A model generated the notes under the pieces. The model was not told where the DNA came from, did no database searches, and was given only the letters and a program-made list of their open reading frames with translations. Below, piece by piece: positions 45,665 through 54,734 of a stretch of 64,000 nucleotides of DNA. Source of the DNA: Aliivibrio finisterrensis_A (GTDB lineage: Bacteria; Pseudomonadota; Gammaproteobacteria; Enterobacterales; Vibrionaceae); the NCBI RefSeq assembly GCF_004167675.1, contig NZ_SEZQ01000014.1, one strand, 5' to 3'. Position 1 is the stretch's first letter, and the number at the start of each line of letters is the position of its first letter. The position numbers were made by a program, and so were the translations under genes.

Positions 45665-46678
45665 TCAGTAGTAATCGCGAATTAATACTTCTGCAATTTG
45701 AACCGCGTTCGTTGCTGCACCTTTACGTACGTTATCTGCAACAACCCACATATTAAGTCCCATTGAATGACTAATATCTTCACGAATACGAGCAACCATT
45801 ACGTGGTCTTTACCTGTCGCATCACTTACTTGTGTTGGGTAATCATTACCATGGAATACTTCAATTCCATCTGTTTCTTCAAGTAAGCGCGTTGCTTCTG
45901 CTGCATCAATTGGTGCACGAGTTTCAACATGAACTGCCTCAGCATGTCCATAGAATACAGGAACTCGTACACACGTTGGGTTTACTGTAATGCTTTCATC
46001 GGCAAAGATTTTTTGTGTTTCCCACACCATTTTCATTTCTTCTTTGGTGTAGCCATTATCCATAAACTCATCAATATGTGGTAAGCAGTTAAATGCAATT
46101 TGCTTATCGTATGCTTTGTTCTCTGCTGGTAGACCATTTAGCAACTTAGCCGTTTGGCCTGCTAATTCATCAATACCCGCCTTACCTGAACCTGACACTG
46201 ACTGGTACGTTGATACGTTAATACGCTCAATACCTACAGCATCATGAATTGGTTTTAACGCAACTAGCATCTGAATCGTTGAACAGTTAGGGTTCGCAAT
46301 GATATTACGATTACGAAAATCAGCTAATGCTTCTGGATTAACTTCAGGGATCACTAATGGAATATCCTGATCGTAACGGAAATGTGAGGTGTTATCGATA
46401 ACAACAACACCAGATTCTGCAGCAATTGGCGCCCACTTAGCTGACAGCTCGCTACCCGCAGAAAATAGACCAATTTGCACCCGGCTCCAATCGAACTCTT
46501 CAACATTTTCAACCGTTAATGTTTTACCATTAAAGCGAACTGTTTTACCTTCACTGCGCTCTGACGCTAAAAGGTATAAATTGCGAACTGGAAAATTACG
46601 CTCTTGTAATACACTTATAATTGCTTCGCCAACGGCACCAGTTGCGCCAAGAATGGCAACATCAAATTCTTGAGTCAT
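45665..46678 (-). CDS. asd: Aspartate-semialdehyde dehydrogenase
   Basis: The 337-residue NADPH enzyme reduces aspartyl phosphate on the way to lysine, threonine and methionine. It has GATGAVG (11-17), nucleophile C132 (ANPNCSTIQ) and a catalytic His in the VFYGHAEAVHVE region. E. coli carries the paralogue usg at this position, which lacks the active site; here the Cys is intact, so this is a functional-type Asd. It overlaps the pdxB stop by one base. Confidence 0.93.
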   Translation of the reverse strand: MTQEFDVAILGATGAVGEAIISVLQERNFPVRNLYLLASERSEGKTVRFNGKTLTVENVEEFDWSRVQIGLFSAGSELSAKWAPIAAESGVVVIDNTSHFRYDQDIPLVIPEVNPEALADFRNRNIIANPNCSTIQMLVALKPIHDAVGIERINVSTYQSVSGSGKAGIDELAGQTAKLLNGLPAENKAYDKQIAFNCLPHIDEFMDNGYTKEEMKMVWETQKIFADESITVNPTCVRVPVFYGHAEAVHVETRAPIDAAEATRLLEETDGIEVFHGNDYPTQVSDATGKDHVMVARIREDISHSMGLNMWVVADNVRKGAATNAVQIAEVLIRDYY

Positions 46679-47808
46679 TAGACTTCCTCGATTGTAAATC
46701 CAAGTTGTTTTAACGGGGTTAAACCACAGTGTTTAGTTCCTGTGATTGTGATGGCACTGTATTCTCTTCTATCCCAATACTCTTTACGCATTTTATCAAA
46801 TGCACCAGGTGTTGAGATTTCAGCTCTGAATATGGCATCATCTTTTCGCACATCATAGACTAACTGAATCAAATTGTGCAGTGTTGAATGATCCCATTGC
46901 TGATTTAGTGTCACATTAGGGATTGGGGCTATAGGTAATAACGCTTGTGGATCGGCGCGCTCTTCTCTATTTAAAAACTCACAATAAGAATTAAATATCA
47001 TTGTGGTTCCACGAGCCTTTCCTTCTAATCCATACCCTGCAATATGCGGAGTAGCAAAAGAAAGTAATGGCAATAATGCCATATCAACGTCTGGTTCAAA
47101 CTCAAAAACATCTAATACCGCTTTAAAACCATCTTGCTTTAATAAGCGCTGTTTTAGTGCTTGGTTATCAACCACTGGGCCACGCGCTGCATTGATCACT
47201 ATCTGGTCATTACGCAGTGCCGTGAGTCTTTTTTCATTCATCAGGTGGTGAGTTGGAAATTCACCATCGCATGTGATCGGCGTATGGAAACTAATAACGT
47301 CTGATTTTCCAAGTAACTCATCTAACGCGACAAATGAACGTTTGTCGCCTTCTTGCTCTTTAATTGGGTCATTAAGTAAGTATGGAATACCTAACGCATC
47401 AAGACATTTAGCTAAATAAGAACCAACTTGACCTGCACCAACAATACCAAATGTTTTATCAAAGATAGAAAAGCCATGCTGTTGAGCCAGTACCATGACA
47501 CAACTTAATACGTATTCTGCAACACCCACTTTATTACAACCAGGAGCTGCTGTAAAAAATATCCCTTTTTCTTTCAGCAAAGTTTGATCAACATGGTCCA
47601 TGCCTGCTGTTGCTGTACCAACAAATTTTAGTTTATTGGCTTTTGAGATCAGTTCAGCATTCACTTTGGTTACAGATCGTATCATCAAAGCATCAACATC
47701 AATTAAATCATCTGCTGTTAGTGTTCTTCCTGATTTAGCAACAACCTCACCTAGCTCACTAAATAGTTCAGCAGCATAAGGCATATTTTCATCAATCAAT
47801 ATTTTCAT
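46678..47808 (-). CDS. pdxB: Erythronate-4-phosphate dehydrogenase
   Basis: The 376-residue D-2-hydroxyacid dehydrogenase acts in pyridoxal phosphate synthesis. It shows the Rossmann GIVGAGQVGSYLAK, the catalytic Arg in INAARGPVVD, Glu in VFEFEPD and His in TPHIAGYG. A C-terminal PdxB dimerisation domain is present. It is the first gene of a pdxB-asd unit ended by the terminator at 45588-45613. Confidence 0.96.
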   Translation of the reverse strand: MKILIDENMPYAAELFSELGEVVAKSGRTLTADDLIDVDALMIRSVTKVNAELISKANKLKFVGTATAGMDHVDQTLLKEKGIFFTAAPGCNKVGVAEYVLSCVMVLAQQHGFSIFDKTFGIVGAGQVGSYLAKCLDALGIPYLLNDPIKEQEGDKRSFVALDELLGKSDVISFHTPITCDGEFPTHHLMNEKRLTALRNDQIVINAARGPVVDNQALKQRLLKQDGFKAVLDVFEFEPDVDMALLPLLSFATPHIAGYGLEGKARGTTMIFNSYCEFLNREERADPQALLPIAPIPNVTLNQQWDHSTLHNLIQLVYDVRKDDAIFRAEISTPGAFDKMRKEYWDRREYSAITITGTKHCGLTPLKQLGFTIEEV

Positions 47809-47873
47809 TTTTAATCAGTTATCCTTTCAATTCATGAATTCAGTTTATCACTTCCGTAACAAAAAACAGGTAT

Positions 47874-47907
47874 AAAAAAACCCAGCCAATTTAAGTGACT
47901 GGGTTTT
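47874..47907 (-). terminator. Terminator of fabB
   Basis: The stem AAAACCCAG/CTGGGTTTT with a 13-nt loop lies 27 nt after the fabB stop; on the minus strand it ends in T7. Confidence 0.88.
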
Positions 47908-47933
47908 ACTATCTTTTTTTAGTGATTACGCGA

Positions 47934-49145
47934 TTACGCTTCGTATTTCTTAATTACTAGCGTTGCGTTTGTACCACCAAAACCGAAGCTGTTAGACATA
48001 ACGGTTGTTAGTGCTTGATCTCGTTTTTCAGTTACGATATCAAGACCTTCAGCTGCTGGGTCTAATGTTTCAACGTTGATGCTCGGCGCGATAAAACCGT
48101 GCTCTAGCATTAGCGTTGAGTAAATAGCCTCATGAACACCGGCTGCACCTAGCGCGTGACCAGTCATTGCTTTAGTTGCAGAGATAGCAGGGCTGTTCGC
48201 ACCAAATACTTCTTGGATAGCGCCTAGCTCTTTTGCATCACCTACAGGGGTAGATGTACCATGAGTATTCACGTAATCTACGCTGTCTACGTTTTGCATT
48301 GCCATCTTCATACAACGAACTGCGCCTTCACCTGATGGTGCTACCATGTCGTAGCCATCAGATGTTGCACCGTAACCTACGATTTCACCGTAGATTTTAG
48401 CGCCACGAGCAAGAGCGTGTTCAAGTTCTTCGATAACAACCATACCGCCGCCACCAGAGATAACGAAACCGTCACGGTCTGCATCGTACGTACGAGATGC
48501 TTTTTCTGGTGTGTCATTGTATTTTGATGATAGTGCGCCCATCGCATCAAACATCATCGTTAATGACCAATCTAGTTCTTCACCACCACCAGCAAACATT
48601 ACGTCTTGTTTACCAAGTTGGATAAGCTCTACGGCGTGGCCAATACAGTGTGCAGAAGTTGCACAAGCTGAACTCATTGAGTAGTTCACGCCTTTAATTT
48701 TGAACGGTGTTGCAAGACATGCAGAAACCGTTGACGCCATTGTACGTGGAACCATGTAAGGACCAACACGCTTAACACCTTTCTCACGCAAGATATCAAC
48801 CGCATTTACTTGGTTTAGTGATGATGCACCACCAGAACCTGCAACAATACCTGTGCGTTCATTTGAAACTTGATCTTCTGTTAAGCCAGAATCTGCTACT
48901 GCTTGCTCCATTGAGATGTAAGCAAACGCAGCCGCATCACCCATAAAACGCATTTTTTTGCGATCAATGTGATCAGCAGGGTTCATTTTCAAATCGCCCC
49001 AAACATTACTGCGCAGACCCTTTTCAGCGAACTGCTCAGAGAAGTTAATGCCTGATTTACCTGCTTTCAGAGACTCTAATACTTCTTCTGCATTGTTACC
49101 GATACTCGATACAATGCCCATGCCTGTAATTACGGCTCTTTTCAT
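47934..49145 (-). CDS. fabB: Beta-ketoacyl-ACP synthase I
   Basis: The 403-residue condensing enzyme elongates acyl chains and is required for unsaturated fatty acids. The Cys-His-His triad is C161 (SSACATSAH), the His in THGTSTPVGD and the His in KAMTGHALGAAG. It is monocistronic and divergent from mnmC with 120 nt between starts. An AAGTGGTC string at 49203-49210 looks like half a FadR site, but the other half does not match. Confidence 0.97.
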   Translation of the reverse strand: MKRAVITGMGIVSSIGNNAEEVLESLKAGKSGINFSEQFAEKGLRSNVWGDLKMNPADHIDRKKMRFMGDAAAFAYISMEQAVADSGLTEDQVSNERTGIVAGSGGASSLNQVNAVDILREKGVKRVGPYMVPRTMASTVSACLATPFKIKGVNYSMSSACATSAHCIGHAVELIQLGKQDVMFAGGGEELDWSLTMMFDAMGALSSKYNDTPEKASRTYDADRDGFVISGGGGMVVIEELEHALARGAKIYGEIVGYGATSDGYDMVAPSGEGAVRCMKMAMQNVDSVDYVNTHGTSTPVGDAKELGAIQEVFGANSPAISATKAMTGHALGAAGVHEAIYSTLMLEHGFIAPSINVETLDPAAEGLDIVTEKRDQALTTVMSNSFGFGGTNATLVIKKYEA

Positions 49146-49265
49146 GATTCTTTCCTAATAAGTCATAAATCTTGGTAGATAATAGCGAAGATAGCACAAC
49201 AAAGTGGTCAGCTTTCCTATAAGTCGTTAAAATCCGACGTAGATTATCTTTAATGGTGCAAATTT

Positions 49266-51308
49266 ATGTCACGAAATCACATTTTACCACAAAACAGCAT
49301 CACAAATGCAATTCTTGATTGGAATGAATCTGGGACACCTATCTCAAATGATTTTGATGATGTGTATTTTTCTAATGATAATGGCTTAGAAGAAACACGT
49401 TATGTCTTCCTGCAACAAAATAATCTTCCGCAACGATGGAAAGAATTTGATCAACGACGTTTTGTAATTGGTGAAACCGGATTTGGGACTGGATTAAATT
49501 TTCTTGCTGTATGGCAGTGGTTCAAAGAATTCCGTTCACAATACCCTGACGCCCTTTTAAAAGAACTTCACTTTGTTAGCTTTGAAAAATTCCCTGTAAC
49601 CAAAGCTGATTTAGTTAAAGCGCATCAAGCATGGCCTGAACTGGCTGAACTCGCAGAGCAACTGCAAGCGCATTATCCTGCTGCTGTACCTGATTGCCAC
49701 CGTTTAGTGTTAGAAGATGGCATGATCACCCTTGATCTGTGGTTTGGTGATATAAAAGATTGCATGCCTCAGATTTGGATGGACGATTCTGGTGTTATCG
49801 ACGCTTGGTTTTTAGATGGTTTTGCACCAAGTAAAAATCCTGAAATGTGGAATCAAAATCTATTTAATAATATGGCAAGTCTTGCTAAAGAAGACTGTAC
49901 TTGCGCCACTTTTACAGCAGCTGGTTTTGTTCGCAGAGGCTTAATTGAAGCTGGCTTTGATATGAAAAAAGTCAAAGGCTTTGGACATAAACGCGAAATG
50001 ATTGCAGGAACATTAACGGAACGTAAAGCCAAGGCTAATCATGAGGTTTGGTATGCACGCACGACACTCGAAAACATCACTGATGTGGCGATTATAGGTG
50101 GTGGTGTCGCCAGTGCAGCATTGGCGACAACATTGCTTCGTCGCGGTGTGAGTGTCACTGTTTACTGTAAAGATGATAAAGCAGCACAAGGGACGTCAGG
50201 TAATAAACAAGGCGCGGTATACCCACTGCTTAATGAAAAATTTAATTCACTTTCTCGCTTTTTTGCTCCAGGATTTATTTTTGCTCGTCAGTTTATCGAC
50301 CAAGCTGCTAAACACGTAGAATTTGATCACGATTGGTGTGGCGTTACTCAGTTAAAATGGGATGAAAAATCCGCCAACAAGCTCAATAAAATGCTTGAGG
50401 GAAATTTCCCTAATGAACTTGTCTCTTCTTTTGATATCGACAAAACCAATCAAATGGTTGGCTTACCGATTGATATGGAAAGCGTCCACTACCCATTAGG
50501 TGGCTGGTTATGTCCAAAACAATTAACTCGTGGATTATTTGAACATTTATCAAAAAACACACTATTTACTCTGCATAATAACGCTGAAGTGACGCAATTA
50601 ACTCAAACGGAGGATAAACAATGGAACCTTGTTCTTGGTGAGAAAACCAATAAACATCAAGCCATTGTGGTTGCTAATGGGCACAGATTTACTGATTTTG
50701 AGCAAACTAAAGATATTCCAGCAACACCAGTTCGAGGGCAAGTGAGTCATATTCCTACAACGGAATCCTTGAAAAAGCTTAAAACGGTGTTGTGTTATGA
50801 CGGTTACTTAACGCCTGAAAATACCAAGCATCAAAGCCATTGTATTGGTGCTAGTTATGATCGTCGTGATTTAGACTTAGCGTTTAAAGGATCAGATCAA
50901 ATAGAGAATGGCGAACGCTTACATAAATGCATCCCTAACGAAGATTGGGTGAAAGAGGTAGATACATCTGATAATTTAGCTCGTGTCGGAATTCGCTGCG
51001 CCAGTCGTGATCACCTGCCATTTCTTGGTAATGTGGTTCGTTTTGAGGATATGCAAGAAGAATACAAAAATATCTATAAGAAACGCCATTGGTTACGTGA
51101 AGCCAAAGATATCCCTGTTTATGACGGTTTATTCTGCATGCTGACATTGGGCTCTAGAGGATTAAGCTCTGCTCCACTATTGGCAGAAACATTAGCATCG
51201 CAAATAATGGGTGACCCAATTCCACTGCCAAATTCTGTTCTTGAAGGGTTACATCCAGGAAGATTGTGGGTGAGAAGATTGTTGAAAGGGAAGCCGTTGG
51301 ATATTTAA
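49266..51308 (+). CDS. mnmC: Bifunctional tRNA (mnm5s2U34) methyltransferase/oxidase MnmC
   Basis: The 680-residue protein finishes wobble-uridine modification. The N-terminal SAM methyltransferase (to about 245) has VIGETGFGTGLNFL and DAWFLDGFAPSKNPEMW. The C-terminal FAD-dependent oxidase starts at the dinucleotide motif VAIIGGGVASAALA (about 270) and ends with MLTLGSRGLSSAPL. Both activities appear intact. Confidence 0.96.
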   Translation: MSRNHILPQNSITNAILDWNESGTPISNDFDDVYFSNDNGLEETRYVFLQQNNLPQRWKEFDQRRFVIGETGFGTGLNFLAVWQWFKEFRSQYPDALLKELHFVSFEKFPVTKADLVKAHQAWPELAELAEQLQAHYPAAVPDCHRLVLEDGMITLDLWFGDIKDCMPQIWMDDSGVIDAWFLDGFAPSKNPEMWNQNLFNNMASLAKEDCTCATFTAAGFVRRGLIEAGFDMKKVKGFGHKREMIAGTLTERKAKANHEVWYARTTLENITDVAIIGGGVASAALATTLLRRGVSVTVYCKDDKAAQGTSGNKQGAVYPLLNEKFNSLSRFFAPGFIFARQFIDQAAKHVEFDHDWCGVTQLKWDEKSANKLNKMLEGNFPNELVSSFDIDKTNQMVGLPIDMESVHYPLGGWLCPKQLTRGLFEHLSKNTLFTLHNNAEVTQLTQTEDKQWNLVLGEKTNKHQAIVVANGHRFTDFEQTKDIPATPVRGQVSHIPTTESLKKLKTVLCYDGYLTPENTKHQSHCIGASYDRRDLDLAFKGSDQIENGERLHKCIPNEDWVKEVDTSDNLARVGIRCASRDHLPFLGNVVRFEDMQEEYKNIYKKRHWLREAKDIPVYDGLFCMLTLGSRGLSSAPLLAETLASQIMGDPIPLPNSVLEGLHPGRLWVRRLLKGKPLDI

Positions 51309-51446
51309 ATCCTCAAGAGCAGAGCGGTCGCAAGCTCCCTTGAAGACGGAATAAATTCCTTGAGACGCTTCGCTGGAGAAATTCTCTAGCGAAGCGTCTT
51401 AAGTAAACGCAGTTTGCGCCCTCAAGCAGCTCGCTGCGTCTCGCTT
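51309..51446. repeat. Cluster of palindromes (REP-like element)
   Basis: These 138 nt are richer in GC than the surroundings. A near-perfect 18-bp hairpin lies at 51363-51399 (AGACGCTTCGCTGGAGAA arm), followed by CGCAGTTTGCG and GCAGCTCGCTGC palindromes. There is no T-run directly after the large hairpin. The layout resembles a repeated palindromic element, but only one copy is in the window. It may also end mnmC transcription. Confidence 0.65.
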
Positions 51447-52421
51447 TTACTTAATAGAATCAGCCAAGTGACTCACTGCTAACGCAAAATAATGCGAACG
51501 GTTCCAATCCATTAATACTTGGTAGTTATTGTAAACAAGGTACGCACGGCCATCTTTGTCGTCGGGTTGCACTAACCATGCTTCGATATCTACATCAGGT
51601 AATGCTTTGCCCGTTAAACGACGAACACCCAATTCTTGCCATTGAGTTAATGTCTTACCTTTTTCTTCCGACAACCCTTTTAAGCTTTCTGCATCTAATG
51701 ATTCAGGTAACTGAACTTGACGACCCCAAGTATAAGTATCATCCCAGCCTACTTGTTTTAAATAATTTGCAGCTGAAGCAAATACATCGGCTTCGGTAGT
51801 CCAAATATCTTTACGCCCATCATCATTACCATCAACCGCATACGCTAAGAATGACGTTGGCATAAACTGACACTGGCCCATAGCACCAGCCCACGACCCT
51901 TTCATATTTTCTGGAGTAATGTGCCCTTGCTGTAAAATCGTTAAGGCTGCCATGGTTTGTTTTTTGAAGAATTCTTCACGACGGCCGTCATAAGCTAACG
52001 TCGTCAATGCTTCAATCACATTATAACCACCGGTCAGCTTACCAAAGTTACTTTCAACGCCCCATAACGCAACAATAAAACGAGGTTGAACCCCATATTC
52101 ATTACCAATTCGGGTCAATTCTTTATAGTGCTTTTGGTATAAATCATTCGCTTGTTTGATTTTCCATTTTGGCACAGCTCGTGGAATATACTCATCTAGC
52201 GTTAATTTTTTTTCTGGTTGATTACGATCTGATTTAACCGCTTTTTCTTTAAAAGCGATATCTTTAAATGCACGCTCAAGAATCGGTTCTGAAATGCCTA
52301 TTTCTCTCGCTTCATTTTTTAATTCGACAATATAGTCCTGAAAGTCTCCTTCAGGTGTGCCCGCAGTTACTGATGTTGCCATTAATAAACTGACTATCCC
52401 TAGCAGTAATTTTTTCTTCAT
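51447..52421 (-). CDS. MltB-family lytic murein transglycosylase
   Basis: The 324-residue exported enzyme has a cleavable signal (KKKLLLGIVSLLMATSVTAG) without lipobox. The slt-like catalytic Glu is in VALWGVESNFG, with GSWAGAMGQCQFMPTSFL and DVFASAANYLKQVGW as family blocks. It cleaves peptidoglycan between MurNAc and GlcNAc with anhydro-ring formation. It is the second gene after ycgL (3-nt gap), both divergent from minCDE. Confidence 0.92.
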   Translation of the reverse strand: MKKKLLLGIVSLLMATSVTAGTPEGDFQDYIVELKNEAREIGISEPILERAFKDIAFKEKAVKSDRNQPEKKLTLDEYIPRAVPKWKIKQANDLYQKHYKELTRIGNEYGVQPRFIVALWGVESNFGKLTGGYNVIEALTTLAYDGRREEFFKKQTMAALTILQQGHITPENMKGSWAGAMGQCQFMPTSFLAYAVDGNDDGRKDIWTTEADVFASAANYLKQVGWDDTYTWGRQVQLPESLDAESLKGLSEEKGKTLTQWQELGVRRLTGKALPDVDIEAWLVQPDDKDGRAYLVYNNYQVLMDWNRSHYFALAVSHLADSIK

Positions 52422-52424
52422 AGA

Positions 52425-52706
52425 TTATTTCTCATTTCTTTGTGCTTTCTCTTGCTTGTATTTCTCAAGCAGATTCTCTGGAGGCGGCGGTAACTGTAAA
52501 AAGAAGCCTTCATTTTGAATTGATGCTTTTACTTTTTCTACGTCAACTGAAGCTAATGTTCTGCCTGCCAAATTTACGACCATTACCATGGTTGGCGTAC
52601 CAAACATTGTCATTAATTCTTTCGGAACGGGAGTAAAGTCATCTTTTTTTGCAATATAAAGATAAGCACCTTGTTTCTTGGTACTTTTATAAACTGAACA
52701 GAACAT
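52425..52706 (-). CDS. ycgL: YcgL family protein
   Basis: The 93-residue form from ATG 52706 starts FCSVYKSTKKQGAYLYI as in other YcgL proteins; an upstream ATG at 52751 adds 15 residues unlike the family. A basic N-terminal half is followed by PPPPENLLEKYKQ. It is conserved next to minC in gammaproteobacteria but has no proven function. It is probably co-transcribed with the transglycosylase. Confidence 0.88.
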   Translation of the reverse strand: MFCSVYKSTKKQGAYLYIAKKDDFTPVPKELMTMFGTPTMVMVVNLAGRTLASVDVEKVKASIQNEGFFLQLPPPPENLLEKYKQEKAQRNEK

Positions 52707-52889
52707 TTTATAACCTATTTTTGATAGAATTGATCTTACTCTCAACTTCAAACATACATTTAATGTCTATTTGATGAGAGCCTTACTAAAAAGTACACTT
52801 AAGACAATAAGATAACTTGCTGTACGCTTAAACTGACTATAACATGGTATCAGATTTGTGGTATTAAATTTATCAAGATACAGAATAGT

Positions 52890-53555
52890 ATGACAAAAAC
52901 AGCCGATTTAAAGGGCAGTAATTTCACCCTTTCAGTATTACATTTACCTAATGATGACGTTGCTTTAGCATTAAGTATGCTTGAGCAGAAAGTAGCTCAA
53001 GCACCCTCTTTTTTTGCTTCAGCACCTGTCGTAGTCAATATTGAAAATGTATCGAATGAAATTAACTTTGTTGAGCTAAAATCTGGTGTCGAACGCACTG
53101 GGATGATCCCTGTTGGGATCACTGGCTGTAAAGATAAAGAAAAGCAGGCTCAGGCAACAGCAGCAGGGTTTGCTGTTATGACGTCATTTACACCTCAACA
53201 AGTAACACAAAAAGCCAGTATGCAGCCAACGAAAGTGGTAAAAAACCCTATTCGTTCAGGCCAGCAAGTGTATGCAAAAGATGCAGACCTTGTAATTTTA
53301 AATCACGTAAGTCCAGGTGCAGAAGTGATTGCAGATGGCAGTATACATATTCACGGCACATTACGTGGCAGAGCGATTGCTGGTGCGAGTGGCCAAACAG
53401 AGGCAAAAGTCTTCTGTAAAAACTTACAAGCTGAACTGATTTCCATTGCGGGTAATTATTGGTTAAGCGACCAAATTGATAAAGAGTATTGGCATCAAAA
53501 TGTCATGATCACTATGGTTGAAGACCGTATTCAGATCGATACCCTAACGTTATAG
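52890..53555 (+). CDS. minC: Septum site-determining protein MinC
   Basis: The 221-residue inhibitor of FtsZ assembly has an N-terminal FtsZ-interacting domain and a C-terminal beta-helix domain (from about 120; GQQVYAKDADLVILNHVSPG) that binds MinD and dimerises. It is the first gene of minCDE, with a 24-nt gap to minD. Confidence 0.96.
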   Translation: MTKTADLKGSNFTLSVLHLPNDDVALALSMLEQKVAQAPSFFASAPVVVNIENVSNEINFVELKSGVERTGMIPVGITGCKDKEKQAQATAAGFAVMTSFTPQQVTQKASMQPTKVVKNPIRSGQQVYAKDADLVILNHVSPGAEVIADGSIHIHGTLRGRAIAGASGQTEAKVFCKNLQAELISIAGNYWLSDQIDKEYWHQNVMITMVEDRIQIDTLTL

Positions 53556-53579
53556 CACAACTGAAAAGGAATAATAAAA

Positions 53580-54392
53580 ATGGCACGTATTGTCGTTGTG
53601 ACTTCAGGCAAAGGCGGTGTAGGTAAAACTACTTCTAGCGCTGCTATTGCATCCGGACTTGCTTTAGCTGGCAAAAAAACCGCGGTAATCGATTTTGATA
53701 TTGGTTTGCGTAACCTTGACTTAATCATGGGCTGCGAACGTCGCGTTGTTTACGACTTTGTAAACGTAATCAATGGCGAAGCAACTCTGAACCAAGCATT
53801 AATTAAAGATAAGCGTGTGGGTAATTTATTTATTCTACCCGCTTCTCAAACTCGTGATAAAGACGCACTAACAAAAGAAGGGGTTCGTCGAGTTCTTGAT
53901 GAACTTATCGAAATGAATTTTGATTTCATTATTTGTGATTCTCCAGCAGGTATCGAAGCCGGTGCTTTAATGGCACTTTACTTTGCAGACGAAGCGATCA
54001 TCACAACTAACCCTGAGGTTTCTTCTGTTCGAGATTCAGACCGTATTCTTGGTATTTTAGATTCTAAGTCTCGCCGTGCTGAAGATGCTCTTGAGCCAGT
54101 TAAACAACACTTATTACTCACTCGTTACTGCCCTGCTCGTGTAAACCAAGGCGAAATGTTAAGTGTTGGTGATGTTGAAGAAATCCTGAATATCCCGCTA
54201 TTAGGAGTAATTCCTGAGAGCCAATCGGTACTAAACGCATCGAATAAGGGTGTTCCTGTAATTTTTGATGAGGAGTCTAATGCTGGCGCTGCATACCAAG
54301 ATGCGGTTGACCGTCTATTAGGCAAAGAAGTTTCATTCCGTTTCTTAGAAGAAGAGAAAAAAGGCATCTTTAAACGACTATTTGGAGGGTAA
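53580..54392 (+). CDS. minD: Septum site-determining ATPase MinD
   Basis: The 270-residue ParA-type ATPase has the deviant Walker A SGKGGVGKTTSS (signature K11, catalytic K16). Its C-terminal amphipathic membrane-targeting sequence is KKGIFKRLFGG. It oscillates pole to pole and recruits MinC. A strong AAAGGA Shine-Dalgarno precedes it, and minE starts 2 nt after its stop. Confidence 0.98.
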   Translation: MARIVVVTSGKGGVGKTTSSAAIASGLALAGKKTAVIDFDIGLRNLDLIMGCERRVVYDFVNVINGEATLNQALIKDKRVGNLFILPASQTRDKDALTKEGVRRVLDELIEMNFDFIICDSPAGIEAGALMALYFADEAIITTNPEVSSVRDSDRILGILDSKSRRAEDALEPVKQHLLLTRYCPARVNQGEMLSVGDVEEILNIPLLGVIPESQSVLNASNKGVPVIFDEESNAGAAYQDAVDRLLGKEVSFRFLEEEKKGIFKRLFGG

Positions 54393-54394
54393 GC

Positions 54395-54655
54395 ATGGCA
54401 TTGCTTGAGTTTTTTAGAACACCAAAGAAAGACACTGCTAACATAGCTAAGGAAAGGCTACAGATCATCGTTGCAGAACGTCGTAATGGCGGTCCTGCTC
54501 CATCTTATTTACCTGAACTTAAAGAAGATATTCTTAGGGTTATTAGTAAGTACGTTAATGTTAGCCCTGACATGGTTACTGTCTCTCTTGAACAAAAAGA
54601 GGAAGATTTATCGGTATTAGAGTTAAACGTTACTCTTCCTGAAGATGATCATTAA
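54395..54655 (+). CDS. minE: Cell division topological specificity factor MinE
   Basis: The 86-residue protein stimulates MinD ATPase and removes it from the membrane. It has an N-terminal membrane-binding LLEFFRTPKK, the anti-MinCD helix (NIAKERLQIIVAERR) and a C-terminal specificity domain. It closes the minCDE operon and is followed by a strong terminator. Confidence 0.97.
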   Translation: MALLEFFRTPKKDTANIAKERLQIIVAERRNGGPAPSYLPELKEDILRVISKYVNVSPDMVTVSLEQKEEDLSVLELNVTLPEDDH

Positions 54656-54680
54656 CGTCTAAAAAAATTCGACCTTGATA

Positions 54681-54710
54681 AAAAAGGTGACTATTAATAG
54701 TCACCTTTTT
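54681..54710 (+). terminator. Bidirectional terminator between minE and rnd
   Basis: A perfect 28-bp palindrome (arm AAAAGGTGACTATT) lies 25 nt after minE and 24 nt before the end of the convergent rnd gene. Confidence 0.93.
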
Positions 54711-54734
54711 TCTTAAGCGGGATTGGTATTCCTA

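Noticed and set aside
49203..49218. FadR-like sequence upstream of fabB
   Set aside because: Only one half (AAGTGGTC) matches; the second half is too poor to call a site.
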